A stretch of DNA of 64,000 bases from Turritopsis dohrnii (taxonomy: Eukaryota > Cnidaria > Hydrozoa > Anthoathecata > Oceaniidae): NCBI GenBank assembly GCA_027922465.2, contig BQMF02000029.1:1536238-1600237 (forward strand), written 5' to 3'. Under the pieces are notes generated by a model. That model searched no databases and was not told the origin of the DNA. It worked only from the letters and a program-made list of their open reading frames with translations. Positions 63,983 through 64,000 of the stretch are shown piece after piece. How positions within the stretch are numbered: the stretch's first letter is position 1; each line of letters begins with the position of its first letter. Made by a program: the position numbers and the translations under genes.

Positions 63983-64000
63983 GTTTGTGGAGTTTTAAGG

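Overview
The window is eukaryotic genomic DNA: AT-rich and intron-rich, with GT-AG junctions, and about nine tenths of it is non-coding. One host gene runs through it on the + strand. Thirty-six exons (1-63,982) join without a stop or phase conflict into 2,234 codons, and recognisable motifs identify an RNF213 (mysterin) homologue, the giant dynein-like AAA+ / E3 ubiquitin ligase. The 5' end of the gene and the RING / C-terminal part lie outside the window. The transposon set (DIRS, CR1/L2-like LINE, animal CACTA/EnSpm, pogo/Tigger, Tc1/mariner-like, PIF/Harbinger-like MITEs, Helitrons) fits an AT-rich invertebrate, perhaps a cnidarian or another early-branching animal. The sequence alone does not fix the species.

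Layout. 1-16 kb: exons 1-22 (stalk, AAA2 and the first active AAA module) with mostly short introns. Intron 5 holds a 2.5-kb GTGAC-family DNA element. Intron 19 holds a TTACCGGTAA-rich element with a second element inside it. 16-34 kb: intron 22, almost wholly transposons. A second GTGAC-family copy contains a Tigger element, whose transposase intron contains an 8.9-kb CACTA element with two divergent genes. A 2.2-kb Helitron then ends 19 nt before exon 23. 34-39 kb: exons 23-29 (end of AAA3, all of the AAA4 P-loop and Walker B region). 39-61.7 kb: intron 29, with a DIRS-like retrotransposon interrupted by GTGAC copy 3, a LINE interrupted by a Tc1/mariner-like element and by a GTGAC-family relative, GTGAC copy 4 (inverted relative to copy 3 and carrying three further insertions), and a Helitron 3' end. 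61.7-64 kb: exons 30-36 (AAA5 and beyond).

The most notable material is in the introns. A DNA-transposon family has 5'-GTGACCGTCC termini, AT-repeat subtermini and 4-bp A/T target duplications. Its four copies form two inverted pairs, and comparing copies gives exact empty sites for several nested insertions. No CRISPR, rRNA or convincing tRNA gene was seen.
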